DNA of 64,000 bases from the NCBI GenBank assembly GCA_016703065.1, contig JADJCU010000003.1, positions 62,001-126,000 on the forward strand. The letters run 5' to 3'. Made by a program: the position numbers and the translations under genes. The DNA comes from a bacterium. GTDB taxonomy: Bacteria > Electryoneota > RPQS01. Below are positions 56,676 through 64,000 of this stretch, in pieces (the stretch's first letter is position 1; each line of letters starts with the position of its first letter). The notes beneath the pieces were generated by a model that worked only from the letters and a program-made list of their open reading frames with translations, was not told the DNA's origin and did not search any database.

Positions 56676-57581
56676 TTACGTTGAACGATTAATACCTATG
56701 AACAGTTCGGAGGAACCGGGTCCGCCCACGACACCACTCGCATAGCTTAGGATGCCGCGATACGCGCCGCGCAACAGGCCTGTTGCCGAACGCTGCTCTG
56801 AGAGCAGGCAATGATAGAAGGCGTCAAAGGCCACCGCACCGAGGCTTCGCGGATCAAATCCCGCGCGGATCAGAAGATCAAGCATCACGGGCGGATCAAA
56901 ATGGTACAGATGGCGCGGCGTATCCCACGCGACCCATTGGTCACCATAGGCTTTCGCGTCGAACGACTGCGGATTGGGCACCGCGACGGCGATCTTGCCG
57001 CGCGGAGCTAAGAGTTTGCGCGCCGTTTCGAGCGTTTCGCGCAATTTGTGGACATGCTCGAGCACGTGCCACAGTGTGATTAACTTGTAAGGTCCGGCAT
57101 GCGCAGGAACCGCACTGATGCTCCCGGTCCAAACGCGCAAGCCATGCTTTTCTCGCGCATACTTGGCAGCCTTCTCGCTCGGTTCGCAGCCGTCGGCTTC
57201 AAAGCCGCGTCGTTTCAGTTCGAGCAGGAATTCGCCGGTCGCGCAACCCACATCGAGACAGCGATCAGAAGGCTTCAGCCCGGGCACAACGCGCGCGGCC
57301 TTGCGTCGGATGGACAGGGGGCGAAATCTCTGGTAGAGTTTCGCCGCCATGCCATGCGGTGCGTCGCCAGCCGAGCCGAATGGATCGTATCCCGGGGTGT
57401 CGTAGAACGCTGCAATTGACGCCTCGTCAGGCCGTGGATTTAGAAAGATCAGTTTGCACATCTGGCACCGCACCAGAGAATATGTGCGATCGCCCAGGAC
57501 ATGGAACCGGTCGCTGACTATTCGTTCCGGCCTGTTATCAGGACAGGAACAAACCGGGCAGGCGATGGTCTCGAAATTCAC
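56676..57581 (-). CDS. Class I SAM-dependent methyltransferase with N-terminal zinc ribbon
   Basis: 301 residues. Four cysteines (CPVCSC near residue 8, CQMC near 39) form a zinc ribbon, followed by FLNPRPDEASIAAFY. The Rossmann core has motif I CLDVGCATGEFLLEL, acidic CEPSEKAA and LWHVLEHVHKLRETLE; the C-terminal region is about 90 residues (PNPQSFDAKAYGDQWVAWDTPRHLYHF). This layout is common among methyltransferases of envelope-sugar and secondary pathways; substrate unknown. It is placed between secE (11-base gap) and nusG (15-base gap), a pair that is normally adjacent. Confidence 0.88.
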   Translation of the reverse strand: MNFETIACPVCSCPDNRPERIVSDRFHVLGDRTYSLVRCQMCKLIFLNPRPDEASIAAFYDTPGYDPFGSAGDAPHGMAAKLYQRFRPLSIRRKAARVVPGLKPSDRCLDVGCATGEFLLELKRRGFEADGCEPSEKAAKYAREKHGLRVWTGSISAVPAHAGPYKLITLWHVLEHVHKLRETLETARKLLAPRGKIAVAVPNPQSFDAKAYGDQWVAWDTPRHLYHFDPPVMLDLLIRAGFDPRSLGAVAFDAFYHCLLSEQRSATGLLRGAYRGILSYASGVVGGPGSSELFIGINRST

Positions 57582-57592
57582 GCAGTGCTGAA

Positions 57593-57775
57593 TTACAGCA
57601 GTTGCTGAAGTCCCAGGCTAAGCAGACGGTCTACCGCAAAGACGGCGACGCCAAAGACAAAAGTGAGGCCGAGTACGATCCACGTACTTTCAATCACTTC
57701 CGGTCGTGTGGGCCAGGAGACCTTGGTCATCTCGTTGCGCACATCTACGAAGTAGTCCGCTATTTTCTTAAACAT
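57593..57775 (-). CDS. secE: Preprotein translocase subunit SecE
   Basis: 60 residues, the minimal single-helix form: amphipathic DYFVDVRNEMTKVSWPTRPEVIEST followed by one transmembrane helix. Clamps SecY. Lies just after tRNA-Trp. Confidence 0.95.
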   Translation of the reverse strand: MFKKIADYFVDVRNEMTKVSWPTRPEVIESTWIVLGLTFVFGVAVFAVDRLLSLGLQQLL

Positions 57776-57809
57776 GGTGATTCTCTGCTGAGGACATTCC
57801 TCGGTTCAA

Positions 57810-57884
57810 TGGCACGGCAGGAGGGATTCGAACCCCCAACAACCGGTTTTGGAGACCGGGACTCTACCGTTGAGCTACTGCCGT
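57810..57884 (-). tRNA. tRNA-Trp (CCA)
   Basis: 75 bases including an encoded CCA. Acceptor ACGGCAG pairs with CTGCCGT, discriminator G; anticodon loop CTCCAAA gives CCA. T-loop GGTTCGAATCC present. Between tuf and secE, as trpT-like genes often are. Confidence 0.95.
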
Positions 57885-57980
57885 TTACCGCAGCCGCGAC
57901 GACTCGTCGGCACGGCAGCATAAGGGAACAGAAGGCCGAGGCCTTTTACACGGCCCCGGCCATCGTGGACACGATTTGGG

Positions 57981-59171
57981 TTACTCGATGATCTTGGTCA
58001 CGCGGCCCGCGCCGACGGTCTTGCCGCCTTCGCGAATAGCGAAACGCAGACCTTCGTCCATCGCGATGTCGGTAATCAATTCGACGGTGATCGTCGTGTT
58101 GTCACCGGGCATAATCATTTCCGTGCCGGCGGCGAGCACTACTGCGCCCGTCACGTCGGTCGTACGGAAGAAGAACTGCGGACGATAGTTGTTGAAGAAC
58201 GGCGTGTGGCGACCGCCTTCTTCCTTCGACAGCACGTACACCTGAGCCTCAAACTTCTTGTGCGGTTTGATCGAACCGATCTTGCACAAGACCATACCGC
58301 GCTCGAGTTCGTCCTTTTCCACACCGCGCAGGAGCAGACCGGCATTGTCACCGGCTTCGCCCTGATCAAGCAGTTTGCGGAACATTTCGACGCCGGTAAC
58401 GACGGTCTTCTTGTGTTGGCCCAGACCGATGACTTCGATTTCTTCGCCGACTTTGACCTTGCCGCGCTCGATGCGGCCGGTGCCGACGGTGCCGCGGCCT
58501 GTGATCGAGAACACGTCTTCGATCGGCATCAGGAACGGCTTGTCGAGGTCGCGAACGGGTTCAGGAATGAAGTTGTCGACCGCATCCATGAGCTCATGGA
58601 TGCACTTGGTCTTGGCGTCGTCAGTAAGATTGGACAGTGCATCAAGCGCGGAGCCGCGAATCACAGGCAAAGTATCGCCCGGGAATTCGTAAGAGGAAAG
58701 CAGCTCGCGGACTTCGAGTTCCACCAAGTCGAGCAATTCGGGATCATCGACCTGATCACACTTGTTGAGGAACACGACGAGCGCAGGCACGTTCACCTGA
58801 CGGGCGAGCAGGACGTGCTCACGGGTCTGGGGCATCGGGCCGTCGGCCGCGGAGACGACGAGGATTGCGCCGTCCATCTGGGCCGCACCGGTGACCATGT
58901 TCTTGATGTAGTCGGCGTGACCCGGGCAGTCCACGTGCGCGTAGTGACGCTTTTCGGTCTCGTACTCGGCGTGGTGGACGTTAATCGTTACGCCGCGCTC
59001 TTTTTCTTCGGGGGCGTTATCGATTTCGTCATAGTTACGGGCCTGAGCAAGACCTTTTTGCGCGAGGACCTGCGTGATGGCGGCGGTCAGCGTGGTCTTG
59101 CCGTGATCCACGTGTCCGATTGTGCCAATGTTCACGTGGGGTTTCTTGCGTTCAAATTTGGCTTTTGCCAT
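57981..59171 (-). CDS. tuf: Elongation factor Tu
   Basis: 396 residues. GHVDHGKTTLTAAIT, DCPGHADYIKNM and NKCDQVDD GTPase motifs, then domains II and III with the tRNA-binding KPHKKFEAQVYVL and a complete C-terminus (GAGRVTKIIE). The only tuf in the window; it occupies the tufB position after four tRNAs, and none lies by fusA. Confidence 0.97.
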   Translation of the reverse strand: MAKAKFERKKPHVNIGTIGHVDHGKTTLTAAITQVLAQKGLAQARNYDEIDNAPEEKERGVTINVHHAEYETEKRHYAHVDCPGHADYIKNMVTGAAQMDGAILVVSAADGPMPQTREHVLLARQVNVPALVVFLNKCDQVDDPELLDLVELEVRELLSSYEFPGDTLPVIRGSALDALSNLTDDAKTKCIHELMDAVDNFIPEPVRDLDKPFLMPIEDVFSITGRGTVGTGRIERGKVKVGEEIEVIGLGQHKKTVVTGVEMFRKLLDQGEAGDNAGLLLRGVEKDELERGMVLCKIGSIKPHKKFEAQVYVLSKEEGGRHTPFFNNYRPQFFFRTTDVTGAVVLAAGTEMIMPGDNTTITVELITDIAMDEGLRFAIREGGKTVGAGRVTKIIE

Positions 59172-59264
59172 TGCCGGGCAACCTCCTTAGGGGTTCAGCG
59201 GTATTATGAGATTTGGAAATGTAACTATCGAAGCAGATCGGGTGCGCGGCGCACGGGACCGTTG

Positions 59265-59337
<73 letters not shown>

Positions 59338-59431
59338 GGGCGGAAAATTCCAATTTGCAGGTCCCAAGTTGCCGAGACGCAAGACTTCGTGCGGCAAGGT
59401 TGGTCAAAGGAAGTTGGAATTTTCCGTGCGG

Positions 59432-59504
59432 AGCGGGCGACGAGACTCGAACCCGCGACCCTCAGCTTGGAAGGCTGATGCTCTACCAACTGAGCTACGC
59501 CCGC
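59432..59504 (-). tRNA. tRNA-Gly (TCC)
   Basis: 73 bases. Acceptor GCGGGCG/CGCCCGC, discriminator T, anticodon loop CTTCCAA. CCA not encoded. Confidence 0.94.
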
Positions 59505-59613
59505 ATACGAACAGAAATTGGGAAACGGCCCAAAAGGGTGCACCCCTCTCGGGTGACCACTTATAAGGCCACTAAGAACAATTATTTGCGCGAATTTTCC
59601 TAAGGAAACCCGG

Positions 59614-59696
59614 TGGTGGCAGATGGATTCGAACCACCGTAGGCGTCTGCCAGCAGATTTACAGTCTGCCCCCTTTAGCCACTCGGGCATGCCACC
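59614..59696 (-). tRNA. tRNA-Tyr (GTA)
   Basis: 83 bases, class II with a long variable arm. Acceptor GGTGGCA/TGCCACC, discriminator A, anticodon loop CTGTAAA. CCA not encoded. Confidence 0.94.
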
Positions 59697-59735
59697 AGGA
59701 ATCGGGATCGGGAATACTGCAACTCGGGGGAGTAG

Positions 59736-59808
59736 AGCTGGCGACAGGACTTGAACCCGCAACCAGTTGATTACAAATCAACTGCTCTACCAGTTGAGCT
59801 ACGCCAGC
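59736..59808 (-). tRNA. tRNA-Thr (TGT)
   Basis: 73 bases. Acceptor GCTGGCG/CGCCAGC, discriminator T, anticodon loop TTTGTAA. First gene of the Thr-Tyr-Gly-Thr-tuf cluster, the same order as in E. coli. Confidence 0.94.
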
Positions 59809-59838
59809 AGTGGGGTACCGCCGAAAACCGCAGACCCA

Positions 59839-59867
59839 AAGTTACGTACTTGGGACGTGGCTGTCAA
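59839..59867 (-). promoter_or_regulatory. Strong promoter of the tRNA-tuf-secE operon
   Basis: On the minus strand TTGACA (59862-59867) and TAACTT (59839-59844) with a 17-base spacer. Start near 59832, 24 bases before tRNA-Thr. Confidence 0.75.
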
Positions 59868-59945
59868 GCGGTGGTTTCGCGGTTTTTGGGGTGAAAGTGC
59901 GGTTTTTCCGGGGTTTTGCCTCTCTTAAGAGATTGAAACGCCTCT

Positions 59946-61349
59946 CTATTTCCTCCTCCAAACTGTCTTTCCTGCCCGGTCTTCGATCACGATGCCGCGC
60001 TCGGTCAGGGCGTCGCGGGCGCGGTCGGCCTCTGTCCAGTCTTTGGCTTTGCGGGCCGCGTTGCGGGCCTCGATCAGTGCCTCGATCTCGGCGGCCTCTG
60101 GATCAACCGCTTCGCCGGAAAGGTCCAAGAAACCGAGCACTGAATCAAACCGCTTCATGGCCTCCATAGCCAAGTCGCGTTCGCTGCCGCCGATCTTGCG
60201 CTCCTGGCAAAGTGTATTCGCATCGCGCACAAAATTGAAAACAGCAGCAAGCGCCTCGGGATAGTTCAGATCGTCGTCAAACCCGTCGCGAAACTCCTGT
60301 TCGCGCTGCGCGATCCTATCCTGTAGTTCCGCGCGTCCTCCCTGCCCTTCCGCATGCTCAAGATTCACCGAGCATGCCTCGAACCGCGCCAACGCCTGAC
60401 GTATACTCTCCAACCCACTCGCCTGGAAATTCGTCCGCTGTCGGTAGTGCCCGGCCAATAGCCCATACCTGATTTCACGCGCCTTCCACCCCATATTCAC
60501 CATATCGGAAACCGTGTAGAAATTCCCGAGTGACTTCGACATCTTCTGGCCGTCAACCAAGAGATGCTCCGAATGCACCCAGTAGCGCGCGAGCGGTTCG
60601 TGCGTCACGCCTTCGGTCTGCGCGATTTCGTTCTGATGGTGCGGGAAGATCAGATCAACGCCGCCGAGATGAATGTCGAATCCTTTGCCCAGATATTTGA
60701 GCGACATCGCGGAACATTCAAGATGCCAGCCCGGTCGGCCCTTACCGAGGCCCGTGTCCCACGCCACCGGACCGTCTACCGCGTCCCACGCCTTCCACAA
60801 CGCGAAGTCACGCACATCTTCCTTCTCGTACTCGTCACTCGCCACGCGCTCGCCGACACGCAACTCCTCCATGTTGAGGCGCGCGAGCTTTCCGTAATTG
60901 GGGAACGACTCGATCTTGAAATACGCCGACCCGTCCACGACATACGCGTGTTTCGCGGTGATCAAATCCTCCACCATCTTCACCATTTCAGGAATGTGAT
61001 CGGTCGCGCGCGGATACAGATCGGCGTCCGTGATACCCAGCGTCCGGCGGTCTTCGTGAAACGACGCGATATATCGATCCGTATAGTCGCGGAGCGAAAC
61101 ACCTTCAGCGTTCGCGCCCTTAATCGTCGTGTCGTCAATATCCGTGAGATTCATCACCCACTTGACGTCATAGCCGGCGTACGCAAGATAACGCCGCAGC
61201 AGGTCAGAGACGAGAAACGTGCGGAAGTTGCCAATGTGCGCGCGGGCATAAACCGTCGGTCCGCACGTATACATTGTGGCTTTGCCGGAATCGCGCGGAA
61301 CGAACGGTTCGACCGAGCGAGTTAGTGTATTGTAGAGTCTCAATGCCAT
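59946..61349 (-). CDS. cysS: Cysteinyl-tRNA synthetase
   Basis: 467 residues from ATG 61349 (MALRLYNTLTRSVEPF); a further in-frame start at 61421 lies in the preceding gene. Class I motifs GPTVYARAHIGNFRT and KMSKSLGN; zinc ligands Cys in CGPT and WHLECS plus the HH of FPHHQNE. C-terminal helical tRNA-binding part is complete. No terminator is clear before the tRNA promoter. Confidence 0.96.
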   Translation of the reverse strand: MALRLYNTLTRSVEPFVPRDSGKATMYTCGPTVYARAHIGNFRTFLVSDLLRRYLAYAGYDVKWVMNLTDIDDTTIKGANAEGVSLRDYTDRYIASFHEDRRTLGITDADLYPRATDHIPEMVKMVEDLITAKHAYVVDGSAYFKIESFPNYGKLARLNMEELRVGERVASDEYEKEDVRDFALWKAWDAVDGPVAWDTGLGKGRPGWHLECSAMSLKYLGKGFDIHLGGVDLIFPHHQNEIAQTEGVTHEPLARYWVHSEHLLVDGQKMSKSLGNFYTVSDMVNMGWKAREIRYGLLAGHYRQRTNFQASGLESIRQALARFEACSVNLEHAEGQGGRAELQDRIAQREQEFRDGFDDDLNYPEALAAVFNFVRDANTLCQERKIGGSERDLAMEAMKRFDSVLGFLDLSGEAVDPEAAEIEALIEARNAARKAKDWTEADRARDALTERGIVIEDRAGKTVWRRK

Positions 61350-61383
61350 AGGTACTTGTTTGACAAGCCGCGAGAGTAAGCTC

Positions 61384-62043
61384 TCAGGACCCGGAGGTTG
61401 AGGCCGGTTTGTCTTTGCCACTGCTATAGTGAAGAAAGCGCACGCCGTACTGCACGCTCGAAATCAGCACGAATCCAAACGAAATCCAGAGCAAGGTGAG
61501 CGGCGTGAATGATCCTTCGATTCGCGGGAAGTCGAGCGTGTAACTGATGAGCGTCACCGCGATTACAAACATCGTCGCCTTGCCAAGGTAATTCGACGTC
61601 ACGACCAGCCCGCGCTTTTTATAAACATAGTACGACCCGGTGAGAATCAGCGCGTCTCTGAGGAGAATCACGCCAAGAAACCACAACGGCAGCGGATTCG
61701 CGCGCGATGGCAGCGCCAGAAAAATCGCCAACGCGCCAAGCCAGATTTTGTCGGCCAATGGATCGAGCACGCGTCCCCAGTCCGTTTCGACATGAAACCA
61801 CCGCGCAATCAATCCATCAATCATATCGCTGACCAGAGCTGTGCCCATGACGACGAGAGCCCAGAAGTTGCCATTGTCTTGTGGTCCCTTTTGCAAATAG
61901 TAGAAGAGCGGAATGAGCAAGAAGATCCTGCCGATGCTCATGAGATTGGGCACGGTCAGGAATTTCCGCGGCCGAGGCTTCGGTTCAAAGGCGAAACGCG
62001 CGGGTCTGGGCAGGAGTCTATCCGGTCTGTTGGTTACTAACAA
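61384..62043 (-). CDS. CDP-alcohol phosphatidyltransferase (PgsA-like)
   Basis: 219 residues from TTG 62043, chosen because GGAG lies 5 bases upstream and within the purF stop region. The signature DGLIARWFHVETDWGRVLDPLADK fits DG-x2-AR-x8-9-G-x3-D-x3-D. Several membrane helices (SIGRIFLLIPLFYYL, LGALAIFLAL, ATMFVIAVTLISYTL). Probably phosphatidylglycerophosphate synthase, but other CDP-DAG acceptors are possible. Overlaps or abuts purF. Confidence 0.85.
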   Translation of the reverse strand: MLVTNRPDRLLPRPARFAFEPKPRPRKFLTVPNLMSIGRIFLLIPLFYYLQKGPQDNGNFWALVVMGTALVSDMIDGLIARWFHVETDWGRVLDPLADKIWLGALAIFLALPSRANPLPLWFLGVILLRDALILTGSYYVYKKRGLVVTSNYLGKATMFVIAVTLISYTLDFPRIEGSFTPLTLLWISFGFVLISSVQYGVRFLHYSSGKDKPASTSGS

Positions 62044-62045
62044 CG

Positions 62046-63512
62046 CTACTCCATGGTGCGCAGTACACGTTCGAGTTCGGCACGCGCCCACTCTTTGTCG
62101 GGCTCGGATAGCTCGGCAATGTGCGCGGGATCTTTGAGCGCAACGGGGTACTGACCCGAGAAACAGGCCGTGCAGTAGTTTGACGGCGTGTCGCGCGTCG
62201 CGGAAAGAACTCCGTTGAGCGACAGATACTTCAGCGAGTTCACTCCGAGATAGGCTTCAATTTCTTCGGGCGACGCAAAGGCGGCGATCAGCTCCCGGCG
62301 CGTCGGGTAATCCATGCCGTAGAAGCACGGCCACCGCACGGGCGGCGACGCAATGCGAACATGCACTTCCTTCGCCCCCGGCGCCCCAAATCGCCGCGAC
62401 GATTTTTTCAGCGTCGTTCCTCGCACGATCGAATCATCAACGACCACCACACGCCGCCCTTCAAGCACACCTCGTACTGCATTGTATTTGATGCGCGAAT
62501 TGTACGAGCGCATGAATTGCGACGGATTAATGAAAGTGCGACCGATATAGTGATTGCGAATCAACCCGATTTCATTTCTGATGCCGCTCTGATGCGAGTA
62601 GCCCAACGCCGAAGTGTTTGAAGAATCAGGAATGGAGATCACAATGTCGGCGCTGGTCGGATGCTCCTCGGCGAGGATCTTGCCGAGCTTGCGGCGCACA
62701 CGGTCAACGGATGTGCCATAAATCTGGCTATCCGGCCGGGCGAAGTAGATGAGTTCAAAAACGCACATGCTGAGATTGGCCTCAGCATATCTTAACGACT
62801 CCATCCCGCGCGGTGAAACGGTCACGATTTCACCGGCTTCCACGTCACGGACATACTCGCCGCCAATGATATCGATCGCGCAAGTTTCTGATGCGAAGAC
62901 ATACGAGTCTCCCTTGCGGCCCATCGCCAGCGGGCGGAACCCTTGCGGGTCGCGCGCTGCGAGGACTTCGTCTCGTGTGATAATTACGACCGAGAAGGCG
63001 CCTTCAAGTTCCCGGACGGCGTCGGCCAGCCTCTCTGCCGTGGTTTGCGCCTTTGACCGGGCCATTAAGTGCACAAAAAGCTCAGAGTCGGAGGTCGTCT
63101 GGAAGATCGCGCCGTCCCCTTCAAGGCGGCTGCGCAGCATCCTCTCGTTCGTGATGTTTCCGTTGTGCGCGACTGCTAACGGACCGTCCTTGGTGTTGGC
63201 AACGAGAGGCTGAACGTTAGTCAACGATGAGGCCCCGGTCGTCGAATACCGGACATGCCCGATTGCCCAAGCCCCTTCGAGCTCCTTAAACCGGCTCTGG
63301 TCACGGAAGACATCCGCGAGGAGGCCCATGCCTCGCACCTGGTAGAGGTTTTGGCCATCTGCCGCAACGATTCCGGCGGATTCCTGTCCCCTGTGCTGCA
63401 GGGCATAAAGGCCGAGGTAAGCGAGCTCGGATGCCCGTGGATGGCCGAACACGGCCATTACCCCACACTTGTCGCGGGGCTTGTCGTCGAAGAATTCCGG
63501 GGTGTTTGTCAT
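62046..63512 (-). CDS. purF: Amidophosphoribosyltransferase, iron-sulfur type
   Basis: 488 residues; first committed step of purine synthesis, PRPP plus Gln to phosphoribosylamine. A 15-residue propeptide precedes the catalytic Cys16 (DKCGVMAVFGH). Cluster cysteines are in MCVFELIYFARPDS, HPCFYGMD and NYCTACFSGQYP, the B. subtilis-type [4Fe-4S] set. PRPP motif VVVVDDSIVRGTT is intact. Between 62375 and 62408 the reading KSSRRFGAPGAK is unlike the family; the neighbouring frame gives IVAAIWGAGAK, so two compensating indels are likely. Confidence 0.94.
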   Translation of the reverse strand: MTNTPEFFDDKPRDKCGVMAVFGHPRASELAYLGLYALQHRGQESAGIVAADGQNLYQVRGMGLLADVFRDQSRFKELEGAWAIGHVRYSTTGASSLTNVQPLVANTKDGPLAVAHNGNITNERMLRSRLEGDGAIFQTTSDSELFVHLMARSKAQTTAERLADAVRELEGAFSVVIITRDEVLAARDPQGFRPLAMGRKGDSYVFASETCAIDIIGGEYVRDVEAGEIVTVSPRGMESLRYAEANLSMCVFELIYFARPDSQIYGTSVDRVRRKLGKILAEEHPTSADIVISIPDSSNTSALGYSHQSGIRNEIGLIRNHYIGRTFINPSQFMRSYNSRIKYNAVRGVLEGRRVVVVDDSIVRGTTLKKSSRRFGAPGAKEVHVRIASPPVRWPCFYGMDYPTRRELIAAFASPEEIEAYLGVNSLKYLSLNGVLSATRDTPSNYCTACFSGQYPVALKDPAHIAELSEPDKEWARAELERVLRTME

Positions 63513-63521
63513 AAGATTTGT

Positions 63522-63550
63522 AATATAACCCGCTTAGAAACGCTTGTCAA
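63522..63550 (-). promoter_or_regulatory. Promoter of purF-pgsA-cysS
   Basis: On the minus strand TTGACA (63545-63550) and TATATT (63522-63527), 17-base spacer. Start near 63515, leaving almost no leader before the ATG at 63512; a longer leader would need another start. Confidence 0.7.
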
Positions 63551-63585
63551 CCTCTTCGGGAAGATCGCCGAATTGTGCCCGTCCC

Positions 63586-63614
63586 TTGAAAGTCGCGTGC
63601 GGGTTCTATATATT
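63586..63614 (+). promoter_or_regulatory. Promoter of the epimerase gene
   Basis: TTGAAA (63586-63591) and TATATT (63609-63614) with a 17-base spacer; start near 63621, leader about 67 bases. Divergent from the purF promoter. Confidence 0.65.
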
Positions 63615-63687
63615 AGAAATTCTAAACTAAGCCTCAACCGCCTGATCTATTGGCGGACCCCATAGTGTAAATTTTGGAGCAGATTAC

Positions 63688-64000
63688 GTGAAGGTGTTGA
63701 TAACTGGCGGCGCGGGATTCCTCGGATTGCACACCGCGCTGTGCTTCGCAGAACACGGTTGGAAGCTGATTCTGACCGATATCGCCCCGTTTGAAACCTC
63801 GGAATACCCGGGAGGATCTGTATTTATCCAGCATGACGTACGAGACAAAGTTGGCTTGGACAAGATTCTCGCCGAGCACAAAGTTGAAGTAGTTGTTCAC
63901 GGTGCGGCAGCCCTGCCTCTTTGGAAACCCAAAGACATATTCGAAATCAACGTTGACGGCACGAGGCGCGTCCTGGAGTCTGCCAAACAGGCAGGAGTCG
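63688..64000 (+). CDS. NAD-dependent epimerase/dehydratase, N-terminal part
   Basis: Open to the window edge: 104 residues from GTG 63688 with GGAG 8 bases upstream. MKVLITGGAGFLGLHTALCF has the Rossmann GxxGxxG; VVHGAAALPLW and FEINVDGTRRVLESAKQAGV are the NAD and oligomer regions of extended short-chain dehydrogenases. The catalytic Tyr-x3-Lys lies beyond the edge. Substrate class (nucleotide sugar or steroid-like) cannot be told. Confidence 0.85.
   Translation, partial: MKVLITGGAGFLGLHTALCFAEHGWKLILTDIAPFETSEYPGGSVFIQHDVRDKVGLDKILAEHKVEVVVHGAAALPLWKPKDIFEINVDGTRRVLESAKQAGV

Noticed and set aside
61350..61421. Longer cysS with 24 extra N-terminal residues
   Set aside because: The extra part overlaps the PgsA-like gene and has no homology; ATG 61349 gives the canonical start.

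Overview
The window reads as a single Gram-negative bacterial chromosome segment of about 55% GC. The outer-membrane proteins (an Omp85-type barrel and a second large putative barrel, both with a C-terminal Phe), lipoprotein signals and an EnvC-like divisome factor point to a diderm. The style of the large outer-membrane protein, the holB-PSP1-metG linkage and the absence of typical proteobacterial features suggest an uncultured FCB-type lineage (Zixibacteria, KSB1 or Fibrobacteres-like). That placement is inference; the sequence itself does not name the organism.

Layout. 1-6605: a divergent promoter pair separates a truncated M1 aminopeptidase (minus) from a plus-strand operon: EnvC-like LytM protein, DNA polymerase III delta prime, PSP1-domain protein, metG and a broken radC-like gene. 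6680-8644: orphan PAS histidine kinase facing that operon across a bidirectional terminator. 8878-12820: elbB, mdh, rpmA, rplU and rng, all minus strand. 12881-25466: a long, tightly packed minus-strand operon running hutU, crotonase, hutI, diguanylate cyclase, glgA, NHL propeller, large outer-membrane protein and Omp85-like barrel, then rng. 25602-26435: lipoprotein acid phosphatase.

26532-57775 is the core information-processing block, all minus strand. In transcription order it is secE-(methyltransferase)-nusG-rplKAJL-rpoBC, a terminator and new promoter, rpsL-rpsG-fusA, the S10 operon, the spc operon with secY-adk-map-infA-rpmJ, and the alpha operon ending in rplQ and a terminator. It is preceded by the classic tRNA-Thr/Tyr/Gly/Thr-tuf-tRNA-Trp cluster (57810-59808), driven by a strong promoter. 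59946-63512 holds purF-pgsA-like-cysS, and the window ends in a divergent NAD-dependent epimerase cut by the edge.

At least 18 single-base indels break reading frames, mostly in single-copy essential genes (rpoB three, rng three, rplB two, also fusA, rpsS, rplQ, rplU, rpmA, mdh and others). In each case the homologous protein continues in another frame. These are most simply assembly or sequencing errors. I annotate each as one gene over its full span rather than as pseudogenes. The only gene I call genuinely broken is the radC-like remnant, which lacks its catalytic region altogether.

Most of the window is conserved housekeeping sequence. The accessory interest lies in the hut/c-di-GMP/glycogen/outer-membrane operon, the methyltransferase wedged between secE and nusG, unusual low-complexity tails on several ribosomal proteins, and an infA that appears to start at ATT.
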